From NCBI GenBank assembly GCA_003342895.1, contig PTFA01000011.1, forward strand, positions 1,446,629 to 1,510,628: a DNA stretch of 64,000 bases, read 5' to 3'. How positions within the stretch are numbered: the stretch's first letter is position 1; every line of letters starts with the position of its first letter. This stretch comes from Casuarius casuarius (Eukaryota > Chordata > Aves > Casuariiformes > Casuariidae). Both the position numbers and the translations under genes were made by a program. The notes below the pieces were generated by a model that was given only the letters and a program-made list of their open reading frames with translations, was not told the DNA's origin and ran no database searches. Below are positions 1 through 11,900 of the stretch, in pieces.

Positions 1-2627
1 CCTGTAATACATACATAATTACAACATCTCTGAAAGTTTATTTCGTATGGTTAATTTCAACAGTAAATGACTGTACCAGGCCTTCTTGGATAGGCAGAAA
101 ATGCAGCATCTTTGCTTTATTTATGTAGGTGACTTTGCTGACAGCAGAATCCACTACTACTACCACTATTACTTTTTTGTGTCTTTATAGTAATTCTATG
201 TATCCTGCAAGAATGTCAATGTCGTTCTTGCAGTAACAAACATGGTTTATGCAGCAATACGATTCCTCTGTAATTTGTGCATTAGAAACTTACATAGTTT
301 ACACTATAAAAGTAGTGTAACATTATTTCTGGTGTCCTAATTTTGCATATTTTTATTTTGTCCATCACATAAAATTATTACTTCGGTAAAAATCTCTCAT
401 TATAATAATAACCTAAATGATATTAATTGTCTTCAATTGAAATTAAGTATGCTGTTCGTTTCACTGATAAAAACAGTTTAAAGGACTTTTTAAAATCTAG
501 TTGTAAATACTAATTTTCTCCTTTCTATTTTGCAGTAATTTTTCAAAACCTGCAAGAAACTCTGAAATTCAGGAACAGACTGACGCTAGCCTACCATTAC
601 AGAATTCAATGAAATTGTGCTGTTTCTGAGAAGGAAATGTACGTTTTTGAAGTGAATGTTACATCCACATCTTAAAGGTAAGAAAACTCTTCTGCTCTCA
701 TTTCAACTACCTATAGAACATAAGCAAAGAATATATACAACAATTTTGTAACCAGGAGAGTTTCTGTAGTATCACAAGCCAACTTGCACATCATGTAAGG
801 CCGATACTTTATGCTTACCTCAGCTTTCATACCTGCCTTGTTAGTAGGACTGACTTGGAAATTGAGACTAGAAAAAGTGTTGAACCATGTAGTGGCAGCA
901 GACACAGGCTTTGCGTATTTTGTTGGATACAGAAAGTGTCGTGTGGTTGTCAAGCTAGCCCATGATGTTCATGTGCCACTTTCTCCCCCCTCTGAGGAAA
1001 AAATAGTTGGTTAGATGGCAGTGTTCTGCATCATATTCTGGTTCGTCTTGTTCAGTATAAAGATTAAGGTGATAAGTGCTCTTTCTATTTCAAAGAGTGA
1101 GTAGGAAAATCAACTAATGGTATTCCATATTTTTTGTTCTCACTGGGTGGTGCCAAAGCGTGCAAAGAATAACAGCAGAGAACTGGACACAGCCAGTGTT
1201 AAAAAACAAAGAAAAGCAGTCTTGTGTTTCAAAGAAATTTAAGCCACTTATACTTCCTCTGATAAAGAAAGAGAACAGAAAAGGGAAAAGAAAAGAGAAA
1301 CAAACCATCCAAAATCTTGTAAACACTAGGCACCAGTGAATGTCTTCTGCAGAGCAATGTATGTAGTATGCCTAGTGATACCTCTCTGATGTCTTTTAAC
1401 TTGATGATGTATATAGTTGCCAGATGAACGATGTGCAATATTAATTTATACAAATGTATATAAAATTTAGTGTTGTATAAAGAAATAATTCCATGTAACT
1501 ACTTCCCACAAGCATTTGCTTAACTCAGTCTAATTTGTTCACACCAAATGCCTAAGTTAAGCACTTTTATTCAGAACATGCCTGCATCTTCTAACTCTGC
1601 AGACTAAGGTGCTGGCCCATATTAAAAGGGATTTGTTCCTGGTAGCTTTCCCAAGTAGACTCGGGGTTTGAAACAATCCTTTAAAAAAGAAGCCAAAAGG
1701 TGAGAAACGCTTCACTTCTACCTTTATTTCCAGTGAATTTACGTGCAGGAGATTAAGGAAGGCTCTCATATAATAGGGAACGGAAATGGAAAGTGTAGAA
1801 GCATCAGAATCACGTTCTAGCGCTGAGGAAAACATGTCCCTCTGTAGATGCTCACCCAGAAATTGACTGGTGTCTGGCAAATTGGAAATTCACCTCTGTA
1901 GTATCTGTGGTGAACTGTAATTCGGAGCTAAATATTCTGAAGAAAATAGTTTAATTTCAGGTCAGATTTCCACTGAATCTAGTTGTCTTATGTTGCTGCA
2001 GTGCTACCTCCCTAAGAGCAGAAAAGTCAACATGAAATAAATAGCCTTTCTTCTGAGGCAGGCCCCAGAGACGAGCAGGCACATCACCTTAGCTACATGT
2101 AGACAGCTGCCTGCTGTAATTGCAGTTAGCCATTTGCCTCCCTAGTTCTTGCCTAGTTCTGTGAGTGCCCAGAGGTCTTGCTTGGCCAGGGATAAAGAGA
2201 CAAGGGACCCTGAAGTACTGAGGTGGTTCTGATAGATAACTCTTTCTTTTGAGTTAATTTGGTTGGATAGAGGAGAAAGAACACCTAAGTGCCCTAATTG
2301 GCACCTCGAGTCCGTAATAAAGAACATGCCTTACTGATAAAAAAGGGACAAGGTGAAATTTTTACCTTTTTAAACACTGAAGTCAGCTGACCACAAATCC
2401 CAAACCCACATGAGGGCAGCCTGTCTGGTGCCTTAGGGAGTGCTAGCTTAAGAAATGCACCCAATGTTCCTGAATCGTTATTATGGAAAACCTGCATGTA
2501 TGGAGGAAGGTTGCTTTCAAGTGGCTTTTCTACACAGGAAAAAAAATGCTGCTTCCACTCCTTTTAAATGTTGGTGGTTGTGTGTCATATCACTTATCTG
2601 AAGCATGGAAATTCTCATGTATTGGTG
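1..2627. other. Unique AT-rich noncoding DNA
   Basis: Apart from the exon-like segment at 536-677, I see no gene, RNA or recognisable transposon here. Open frames on both strands are short (under 110 codons) and show no family signature. A short direct duplication of 'cctagttctt' or close to it lies near 2142-2162. Confidence 0.6.
536..677 (+). other. Candidate spliced exon (unidentified)
   Basis: A pyrimidine-rich stretch ends in TTTTGCAG at 528-535, and the segment ends at AAAG followed by GTAAGA at 678-683, so both splice borders fit vertebrate consensus. In the frame starting at 537 it is open for 30 codons and stops with TGA at 627-629; the last residues before the stop would be MKLCCF. 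A stop 48 nt before a donor is compatible with a last coding exon or with a noncoding transcript. An open run of 30 codons is not significant by itself. I do not recognise the peptide, and no partner exon can be linked to it. It may be an lncRNA exon or a chance match. Confidence 0.18.
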
Positions 2628-2672
2628 ATTTTATTTATATATATATATATTTATATTTATATATATATAAAG
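2627..2672. repeat. (AT)n / TTTATATA simple repeat
   Basis: An almost pure run of TA dinucleotides interrupted by TTTATATTT units, a low-complexity tract that probably varies in length. Confidence 0.9.
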
Positions 2673-3527
2673 TAAGAAATACAAGATGAACACATCTATA
2701 CTGAATATACAGCATTGCTACATCAAGCCATCAAAAGGAGGGTAAACTATAATATGCCCTCTGAAGCTTTTCTCTCTTATGTTGCTTGAGTCTCGCTCTC
2801 TATCAGATAGCTGAGTAGACATTTTCTAAAACAAAGTGAAACTGCTCTTAACTCTTACTTGCAAAAGATTTCAGTAGAACTTATCCAGAGTATAAAATAT
2901 TCATGAAAAGGGATTTAAAATACCATCCATTTCATATTATTTTAGCAGTAAATTAAAGCTAGTGACCTCTAACAAAATTATAAAGATGGTTAGATTATCA
3001 GAGAAGGAATTCAGCGCTATTTCAGCATGCTGAAGCTACAAGATAGTTTTGTCTGGCCCCATTAAGAGGTTCAAGAATTGTGACAGGGGATTCCAGATTT
3101 CTATTAGAATAGCATATACAGTATGATTACAATGTGTTATATCTTTATATAATATTTATTCATTTCCCCCCCAGTCTTTTGAACTTCATGATCCTTTGGT
3201 CAATTATTTTGAGAGAAGGAAATTGAAACTTCTTGCATGGCAACTTTGACAAATGTGCAGTATATATATTTTATGGCATTCCCATAGGAGAACTTCAGAA
3301 TTAAAATTAGTTTCATCAACATGCCATGAGTTCATTGGCTTCAGCCTTTGTGAACTCTTTATCATGGTAAGCATGAAAAGCACTCTTCACCTTCATCCCT
3401 GTTTAGAAATATTGTCTAAGATCACTTTTATTAGTGTTCCTAATTACCTTTCCCATCACCTAGCCTTTCCATCTGAATGTGGGTTTAATAAAAAGGTACA
3501 ATTCCCCATGGAAAAATAAGTTAGGAA
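2673..3527. other. Unique AT-rich noncoding DNA
   Basis: No gene or repeat recognised. The 88-codon frame at 3253-3519 has no recognisable domain. Confidence 0.55.
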
Positions 3528-3650
3528 ATATATATATGTATATTTACACACATATATGTAGGTGTATATATCTATATGTGTGTGTGTATGCGCGCACGCA
3601 CAAACACACATGTGTGCATGCACATACACACAGGCCAGCGCACGCACACA
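3528..3650. repeat. Compound TATATG/TG/CGCG/CA microsatellite
   Basis: Tandem dinucleotide sequence changes from TA/TATG to TG, then to CGCGCACG and CA. Purine and pyrimidine alternate without a break at 3573-3602 and again at 3604-3632, the sequence type that favours left-handed (Z) DNA. The long minus-strand open frame crossing this region comes from the repeat and is not evidence of a gene. Confidence 0.9.
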
Positions 3651-5010
3651 ATTTGAAAGAAGAATTACTATCTCACCAGGCAATAGATGTCCTCCATTTA
3701 GTAGCAGACCAAAGATGATGATAAAATCATTAATTCTGTCAATATAAATGCTAAATAGAAATGGGAAATTGGATCCCTGCCTTGTGTCACATTTTCTCTG
3801 GTAGGAAATTACAGCAGAGAAATTGAATTTGACAAATCTTCTGCGTTTATAGCCTTTCATCAAAGGTACAGCACGTGACATACAATAAATAGTGTGACAC
3901 CTCTTAATTAAACAGTGCCATTGTTTAGCCCAGAATAAATGCATTTTTTGCTTGGCCAATGAGTAAGCTACAAGCTCCCATTGGGACTGTAAAATAAAGA
4001 ATAAAATAAAAAGGCCATAAAGTTAGCCAAAATCAAACTGACAAGCCTGCGCTAATTATCTTTGGTATTATAGCACTGCAAATGTGGCTGTAGATTGACA
4101 GATAATAGAGGTGAGCTCATTAGCAGAGCACTGAATGTTTTAATGTTTGTAAAGAGAGCATTTATTGCCTTTAGTCTAGATATTCCATGCATAGTGCAGT
4201 TTTCTAAATTAGTATTTTAAACAGGTTTGTAAGTTGAATTTATAAAGGCATCATTCCTCGTAGTAAATGACTACATCATAGCTGGGAAAGCCAATTTTAG
4301 ACACATGTAAGCTGTTTGACTTTCACATTAGATGATGCATGAGAGAGACTTGCAGAAAGTGTGGTGAGGAGAAGGGGAGGGAAAGGTTGTGTGTGTGTGT
4401 ATGAAATAAGAGACCTATATTAAAGCATGAGTTTGATCACAAGAACTACATTCAAAATCTTCCATGTATATCTGTGATAAAAAACACTGCTTTCTCAAAC
4501 ATACATGGTGTATTTCTTTTTAGTCATGGATGTGATTCAGTTTTGACTAAAGATTACAAGTGAAACATCTTCTCAGCTTCTCCTTCTATGGTCATTTTAA
4601 TTAGTTTAATGTATTTCTCTTCCCAGTAGGAAAAAAAATATGAAGACCTCCAACTCACAGAAGGCCAAGGTATTAATAAGGATCCTTGAACACAGACAGT
4701 TGCTTTTTGTTTTTCTTTTCAAAAAGCCACCTAACACATTGATTTTTTTTTTTTTTGGCCCATNCACTGTTTGTACATTATTTCTCTAAAAGCTCAATCA
4801 AGAATTGTGCTGATATGTTGTAGTGAGGAGAGCTCTTTTCTTTGACATAAGATAGATGGCACATGAGGGGCTTTGTTTTCATTAGACATAATCACTGAGT
4901 TTTACAATGAACAACTTAGTAATGTGAATTACTCTTTTTAACTATCAGTGAGTAAAGGAAAGCGAAACACAGTGCTGGGGTAGGGAATCTTGCAGCACCT
5001 CATTGTTGGG
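3651..5010. other. Unique DNA with conserved-element character at 3960-4270
   Basis: There is no gene. The part at 3960-4270 is dense in short motifs of the kind found in developmental enhancers: TAATTA-like homeodomain cores, a GATTGACAG PBX/MEIS-type site near 4094 and GATAA. A short (GT)n run lies at 4387-4400 and a T homopolymer at 4743-4756. Confidence 0.35.
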
Positions 5011-8000
5011 TTACAGAGAGAAAATCCTGGGTCCTTCCCCAGTCACCCAAAAATGAAAGCCTCGACTAGCAGCTGCTGTGGAGAGCACCCACCACAAGGC
5101 AGTGTGCCNCAGCTCCTCCCAAAATAGGTCTTCCCCGCATGTTTCGTTCCNGTCCAAGGCTCTCATCCAGTAAGAGCAGGAATCGCCCCTGCTGGTGGAG
5201 CCAGACACAATTCATCAGCCCCTGCAGCAGCAGAAGCAGGGCAGGTACCTTCACGTAAAAGGATTTAGTGTCCTTTTCCATTCATTTCAAATTCTGAAAA
5301 GAATAGATATCGAAGAGCATGGGCAATATTTTGTTTTTTGCTGCTGCTGAATGTAACTTGGTGTTTTATTTAACTTTGAACAGATATGTATGCTTCAGGT
5401 CCAAGTTGCCTCCCAACTCTTTGTGAGAAAAAACAGTCAAATTGGTACTCGAAAATCGGCTTTACAAGGGAAAAAATCTGGAGTAAAAAATCTTCCAAAA
5501 AGCAGTTATTTCTTGGAACTCCTATGTAACACTAAAAGATCTTGTTGAATTCCTGGATGCACAAAGGCATTTTAAATGATGCATGTTTCTTTTTGTAGCT
5601 AACCTTTAATGATCTGTCAAGTCACATTATCCTCAGGAATCAATAAACTATCAGCAAAAGAAACAAACGAAAAAACAATGGAAGTTACTTAAAGCCCTTT
5701 CTGTGACTGTGAGTGCAAAGGATGGAAAACTCTGAACGCAAATTACTGTTTGAAATATCATTATTCTTAAGGGCAAACAACCCTTTTGCTGTGCCCATTA
5801 ACCTGAATGTGGACAAAACTAAAAAGCACGACAACTGAACTATGAAATCCACCGAAGATGAAGTGTCTCTTATAGCTGTGTTAATATGCAGTATTCTTAA
5901 GTGCACTGTAAATATGTGGCTGGAATACAGAGCAACTCTGATCATTATCAGAAAAACAGATACTGTAACTGAGTTGGTGTCAAAATTATATTTCACTGTA
6001 CTTTCAAAACTGAGGGATTGTTCCAAAACCCAACATGCTGCATGGAATGCAAACGTGATCCTGTTTTATTTGACTAAGTTCTAGAACTGATAATGTGTTT
6101 TATCATGTGTAGCATAATAAAACTTGTATAAAAAGGCAAAACAGTATGTACTTGGCAAAATTAGATGTGAAATTAGGGCCCTTGGGGGGGAAAAAGAATA
6201 AACAATGAGAATGAGCAATTAAACACTGAGCAATTTTTTCAAAGGCTGTGACAAATTCTCCATCTCTCAAAACCTTTAACTCAAGACTGGTGTTTTTGTA
6301 GGATGTGTAAAATTAAAACTAACGTGAGGAAAGATGGTTAGAAAGGATTTGGTCAGCAGTGGGAAAACCTGACAAATTTCCAGTTCTACTTTTCCTTCGG
6401 GAGTTTGGGCTAATGAAAGAATTGTCCCAGCTGCCAGCCCACCATAGTTTTCTCAAGGCTCCCCATGAGCGCTGCAGGCACAGTCCTTCCTGCCAGTCTG
6501 ACATTATCAGTCCACAGATTTTATTGATTCTAGATTAGCATTTTTGTTTGCATCAGTAAGCTCTATGGTAACCCTTCAAGGCCATTACTTTCTTTCCTAT
6601 CGCTGTATTTTCCAGCCAGTTCTCTGAGGAATTTCCAGAAGCTTTTGCTAACCTGGATCACTTTGAGTATCATCAGCTAAAAATAAGCCTGAAAATGATG
6701 TACATCAGGAAAAAGGCTCAGGGATACTACACCTTACCATATATCATATTGATTTTTATATCAGTTGAAATCTATCGACTTCAGTATTTCCGGCTGTCTC
6801 TACTATGAAATTAGAAACTGGCTCTCAGTTACATAGCTGTTGTTCTAACATCTTTGGGAGTCTGCAGTTTCCTTCAGGGGGCTGGGACTGGACTCCCAGC
6901 ATCTGAGACTGCATTCCCGAATCCTTCAGGAAATTTTTGGTGTGTCTGACCTAAGGGTGCTATGGGGGTTGAAAAGAAGCTTGCATGGCTGTTTTGTGCC
7001 TTGCTTTGTATAACGGATTATCAGCATGTTATAAGTACTAAAATGCCCTGAGGGAGCATATTCTTCCTAACACCATATGTTACATCCCTAAGCTTGGAGA
7101 TCTAGAGATTTCTCAGAATGTTGTGGGGAAGATGAACAGAAAGACCCATGAGCAAAAACCTGTGATTTTTTTGTAGGTAAGAAGTAAGCCTTATGAACTT
7201 CTAATCAGAGTCAACTGAGAATTTTCTGACAAAACTCAGATTTTCTGCTGATTCGCCTATTAAGCTCTTACTCCATAATGCTGGAGCCTGTACTTTCTGG
7301 CATGGTTTCACTGAGCAGAATATCCCAAAGCACAGGATCTCTGTGCTTCCAGATCTGTGTTACAGAGTTTGGTGACTGTGGCTCTGAAAAGTCAGAGTAT
7401 GTCAGACACCAAGGCCACTAGACTCTAGGCCCACCAACTCTTGATGAACAAGTGACATCAAAGGCCCCCGATCCAAGGCTCTGGGACACAGGAGATCTCT
7501 GTATGGGTGGGCTACCCTGCAGTAAGAAAGTTGAGTTGACTTGCATAATAACTCATAGTTTCTGTATTTGTTTTCAGTGGTTAATTAATTTAAAGTAAAT
7601 TTGTAGAAATCTAATACTCTGTTAACTGATACCAAATACATAGGTTAATGTAGAATGGAAAGGCAATGTCAAATAGTTTCAGATACTGAGGAATGGTATT
7701 ACAGAGGAAGTATTTTTCTCTCTTTGAAACTAGCTATTCTATTACAGCATTTATGAAAATGGAAATCTTTATTTTTCAGCTGAACAGAAGTGTGTGGGCA
7801 TATTGATGGTGTTTTCTTCTTGCATTCCTATCCATGAAACCTATAAGTTTTCATCCCCCTCCTTTTTTTTTTCCTTTTGGTATTTAAGCTTCTGGGAATG
7901 AGTATATCAAGCACTTTCCTGCAAAATACAGATTACAGAAATAAAGCTGTTTCCTTAAAGAAGTAAGACTTAAACAAAAATACCAAATATGACCACTAAC

Positions 8001-8811
8001 AATATCATTGTGTTTTTAGTGTTATTTATCCCTTCTGAAATGTCTAAAATTATTTTCTTGCTTGCAGAAATTTAAAATAAAAACACTGCATGTGCAATCA
8101 TCCATATGATAAATGTAAAGCAAGTCTGGAAATTCACTAGAAGAGTGCCCAGTATGAGCATCATCTTGTGTGGAAGGCATTTTGCCCAGTCACTTTCTTT
8201 TTGTGTGTTAAAAATACCTTAGGATTCTGCTTACTGGTGCCAAATACAAAGTATGAAGAAATTCAGGCCCACTAGGAGACTACCTCTAGACTGAGAAGAA
8301 ACATATGCTCCAGAAGCAGTGCATCCATTCAGCCTGGCACAATCCTCACATTCCCAGACATTGTCAGTATTGTCAACATTTAAAAATGTATGTGGAGGCA
8401 GCTGAAGTAGTTTCCATTCCACTTTACTTAAGCTGGGCCTGTTAGCCTGCCACAGACTTGGCACATAAATGCCACCCTTCTTCAGCTCTGGCAGAGATGA
8501 CCAACCAAACCATTTATATTGATCTTGGGGTGATTCAGTATCCNCATGTCAGGAAGGTGTCCATGGGCTCTTATGTTCATGCCGCTGCAGTAACAACTTA
8601 AATTGGCAAAGATTCACAGGTCAGATTGCATCTCTAATCCTTATTAATAGAAAAGTATGGCTTTTCATTAGCTTTCCAGTTGTTAATGAATGATTAACTA
8701 CAGGCTACCTGCTTTGCTGATGACCTCAGTTCACCTGTAATAATGGCATGCCTTTTTCTCTCAATAGGTGAGACTTTCTTCACTGGTACACTGCAGCAAA
8801 GTTTGACTTAC
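5011..8811. other. Unique noncoding DNA, no gene recognised
   Basis: A moderately GC-rich patch at 5010-5260 is open on the minus strand in two overlapping frames but contains two N bases and no recognisable domain. At 5842-6084 an ATG with A at -3 opens an 80-codon plus-strand frame, with AATAAA 32 nt beyond its stop at 6116-6121; I do not recognise the peptide and regard it as probably chance. A short inverted repeat (AAGCACAG arms, 5-nt loop) lies at 7328-7348. Nothing else was found. Confidence 0.5.
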
Positions 8812-8918
8812 CCTTGTCTGGACCAAGCAGAGTTTCTTTACCAGGAGTGTAATTGTATTTCAAGGGCACTCTCTCCAGGAACAAACTTCCACAGAATTTG
8901 ACAGAGACCTGCAATTGC
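8812..8918 (-). other. Candidate coding exon (unidentified), best of the window
   Basis: Read on the minus strand, a pyrimidine tract (TTTCCTTTTTCCCCCAG, ending at 8919) precedes the segment, and GACAAGG followed by GTAAGTC (8811-8805) ends it. Both borders are close to ideal. The 107-nt segment is open throughout in one frame, with one extra base at each end. It would encode about 35 residues, including the run VPLKYNYTPGKETLLGPDKG, with ordinary vertebrate codon use; the other two frames are closed. The peptide looks like an extracellular beta-rich segment with one NYT glycosylation motif, but I cannot assign a family. No matching upstream or downstream exon was found: an open minus-strand frame at 8231-8464 is nearby but its phase does not join cleanly. 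It could be a real exon of a minus-strand gene whose introns fill the region, or chance. Confidence 0.28.
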
Positions 8919-11900
8919 CTGGGGGAAAAAGGAAACGCCAAGTAGCAGGTAGACAGGGGGATACTGAGATCAACCTGCAAACAATAGCCGACAGTTCATT
9001 TCAAGCTTAATGCAGATAGCCTGTGTGTAATATTTCGGGTTTTTCTTACTGCACTGGAAGATTCTGTGGGCAAAGAAGGCAGGACAGGATACACTCATAG
9101 GAATCTTAACATACACATGACAGCATTTCATATTAACTACAGTGAATGTTGCAAGACAATAACTGCCATAAATACATGTGTCATCTCAGCATTTGGAAAT
9201 GGCATTGCTATCTATGATTGCNTTGGACATTAGAGAACAGATTTGTTTATGTGAGGAAATGCATCCTCAGATTCCTGCCAGGTTTGAGCGCAAGGAACAA
9301 GACAAATGTAAAACCTAATTTCCATTGGATTGTATTTGGATTTGTGAAATGTAGAGTACGTCTAAGATCACATGTATAGAGTTGTAAATCCGTCACTGCA
9401 TGGGCCCAAAACTAAATAATATTAAGCAGAGTGAAAAAAATGTGGTAACAAAGTTGTACATTGAAACAAATTCTGAGAATGCTGTGATTCTAATAACAAC
9501 TTTCACCTACCCCAAATGCACAGGGCATGTGTAGGTACGAATTTGCTGGTAGAGACAAATACTCTCATACATGTGCAGTCAAAGGGTTATCCTGCTATGA
9601 GAACTCTTGTATGCCACATCTGACCTGACTGTAAACCTTAAGATAGTAAACATAATTCCTCATGCCTTGGTTTCTGGAAACAAGAAACAGCTTAGATTTC
9701 TTTATCCTCCTTTCTTTATTCTCCTTTTTCCTTAAACTTCTGTACTCAAGATGGAGGAGAAAGTGGTCCCTTTCTTGGTTCAGAAATCAATCCATTTGAT
9801 CAATATTTTGTGATCTGGGGGATTTGTGATCTGATTTTGACTACGTGGAATTTACACTTCAGAAAGCCTGACTTTTTATGTTTGTATTTTTAACCTTAGT
9901 GTTTTATTTTTACAATTAGGGCATGTTTTCTGTTCAGAAAGGATGCAGGGTTCTGAATATAGCCTATTCATTTCAAAAGAAAATCAAGTAAGAATAAAAG
10001 AGCGAAGAAAGGGGTGGAAGTGCAGCTAAAGTAGCTGCCTGTTTTAGAATTCAAGACCTTGTCTGTATATGCACAATTCAACTAAATGCATGGTTTCTAG
10101 CTTTAGCCTTTGGAACTTGTATCTCAGCAAGACAAATTTAGTTTGGGGGAATATAGTTCATAAACACAGATTATATTGGCGTTTAGGACATGTAGAATGG
10201 GAACTTAGAATGCCTTCCAGTTTCTAAGAGGTTATTCATTTTTATGTAGTTGATTTCTATGCCATTCCTGGTAATAACTAATGCACATGAACACAATCTA
10301 ACCATATGCAATACCAGTAAAACATGGAAGAAATCAAAGCTTAATCCATTTTTATACTAGGCAAAAAATTTAAGAGTGAAAACTAATTGCCCGACAATTC
10401 TTTGCCTTTTTCACTTCATCTTCCTTGTGTTCTTTTCACATACACTGCCTGTTTAGTTGCTGTGTAACAAGATAATGACTGTTTTAATCTTTACAACAAA
10501 TAATTAAAATAGCCAGTCAGCACCAGAAAACTATCTGGAGGAGAAGCAAAGAAAAGCCGTATTAATCCTTTTGTCTCCCCTTGGGTAAAATACTCAAGTC
10601 TTACTCAGCCCTGGTTGAGGATTCATGCTGATGAGCAGAGCACTGTATTCCTGCATGTGCCTTTTTTATCTCATACCCTTTTATGATTGAAAATATGCAT
10701 TCAAAGCAGAATGCACTTCTATTTCAGTAGGGCTGCAAAGAGAATAATTCATCCATCTTACTTTTTAGAAGTCTTTGAATATATTTGTGCATTTGTTCCA
10801 CCTCACAAGACTTACACACGCCAACAGTATACTAGCAGGATGAACCAGAAGGATTTTAGGGGCCATAACCTGAGCTGGGAGCTCTGTGCTTCTCCCGTAA
10901 AACTTCACCACACCAACACTCACACTAAAAGCAGAGCTGGAAGAGGCTTTGCTCATGGAGGTGCAGGTGCTCACAGTGTTATTAACTGTTGCAAGAGAAA
11001 CACAACACACTGTACTTTTGCCACGCATGGTAAAGAAGGAAATGACAGTCACGGCTCAGCTGGAAAAGGTGTTTGCTGGTGCTGTGTATTTGGTCTGTAA
11101 AGACTGCTCAGCTCTCTCAGTGAGCGGTGGGGCATGGTTTGGTCTGCCAGGGCTGCCTGGTGATGTCTCTGCTGAGAGAGGGACAGCCTTCCTCCCAGCT
11201 CATCCAGATGATTTTCTCCCCCCAGGAGAAAGAACCGAGCACACTACGCCTCTATGAATTACAGCCACTCTCTCCTCTTGTGCAAGGATGGACTTTCCAT
11301 GCATTTCTTCCCCTACAACACCCACTCCAGCTGAGTTTCAGTTTAGGCAAGGTGCTTGTATTTCTTTGGCTAGTAAATTTTTAAACATGTTTTAATAATG
11401 GCAAAAATGAATATGACATGTTGCCAGCAAAAATACATTAATCAATATAAGAATAATAAAAACGCATCAAATTCATGGAGAGTATTGGTTTGGAAGGGTG
11501 CACATTTTCCAGCTCCACTTCTGTTCTGGACGCTCATAGTGAGCGACAACAATATTTGACTGTTCTAGAGGAGTTACTGGGCTGGATTTTAAAAATATTT
11601 AGTGGGTTCAGTCCACTTAATCACATGCAAAAATCTTGAGGCCAGTCTGTGGTATAACATGTTTTCATTTTTTTTCCAGTTGGTGGTTTAAATGAAAAAA
11701 TAAGGGAAAATTTATTAGTTCGTGTAGAACCCAGACAGAAATTATTCAAGAGGATGAGGGAAAGGGGGAGCTTTATGAACCAAAATGCTTGATTTTCTTT
11801 TGGTTTAGTGTAAAACATTTCCATTAACTCAAAAGAAGTTTGATTTTTCATGCTGGTTTTCCTATTAAGGTCAGCTTCCAAATGAGAAATGACACTTCAA

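Noticed and set aside
3456..3959. 167-codon minus-strand open frame, the longest in the window
   Set aside because: It runs through the CA/TG microsatellite, which is free of stops in this frame, and the repetitive peptide (cysteine, alanine, histidine, threonine) is an artefact.
7160..7185. TTTTTTTGTAG followed directly by GTAAGA, a recursive-splicing-like site; a similar CTCAATAG/GTGAGA lies at 8750-8775
   Set aside because: AG/GTRAG words after short T tracts are expected about once or more by chance in 64 kb, and no host intron is known here.
10687..11100. 137-codon plus-strand open frame
   Set aside because: It begins at TTG, has no recognised domain and overlaps other long frames on both strands in a locally GC-richer patch.
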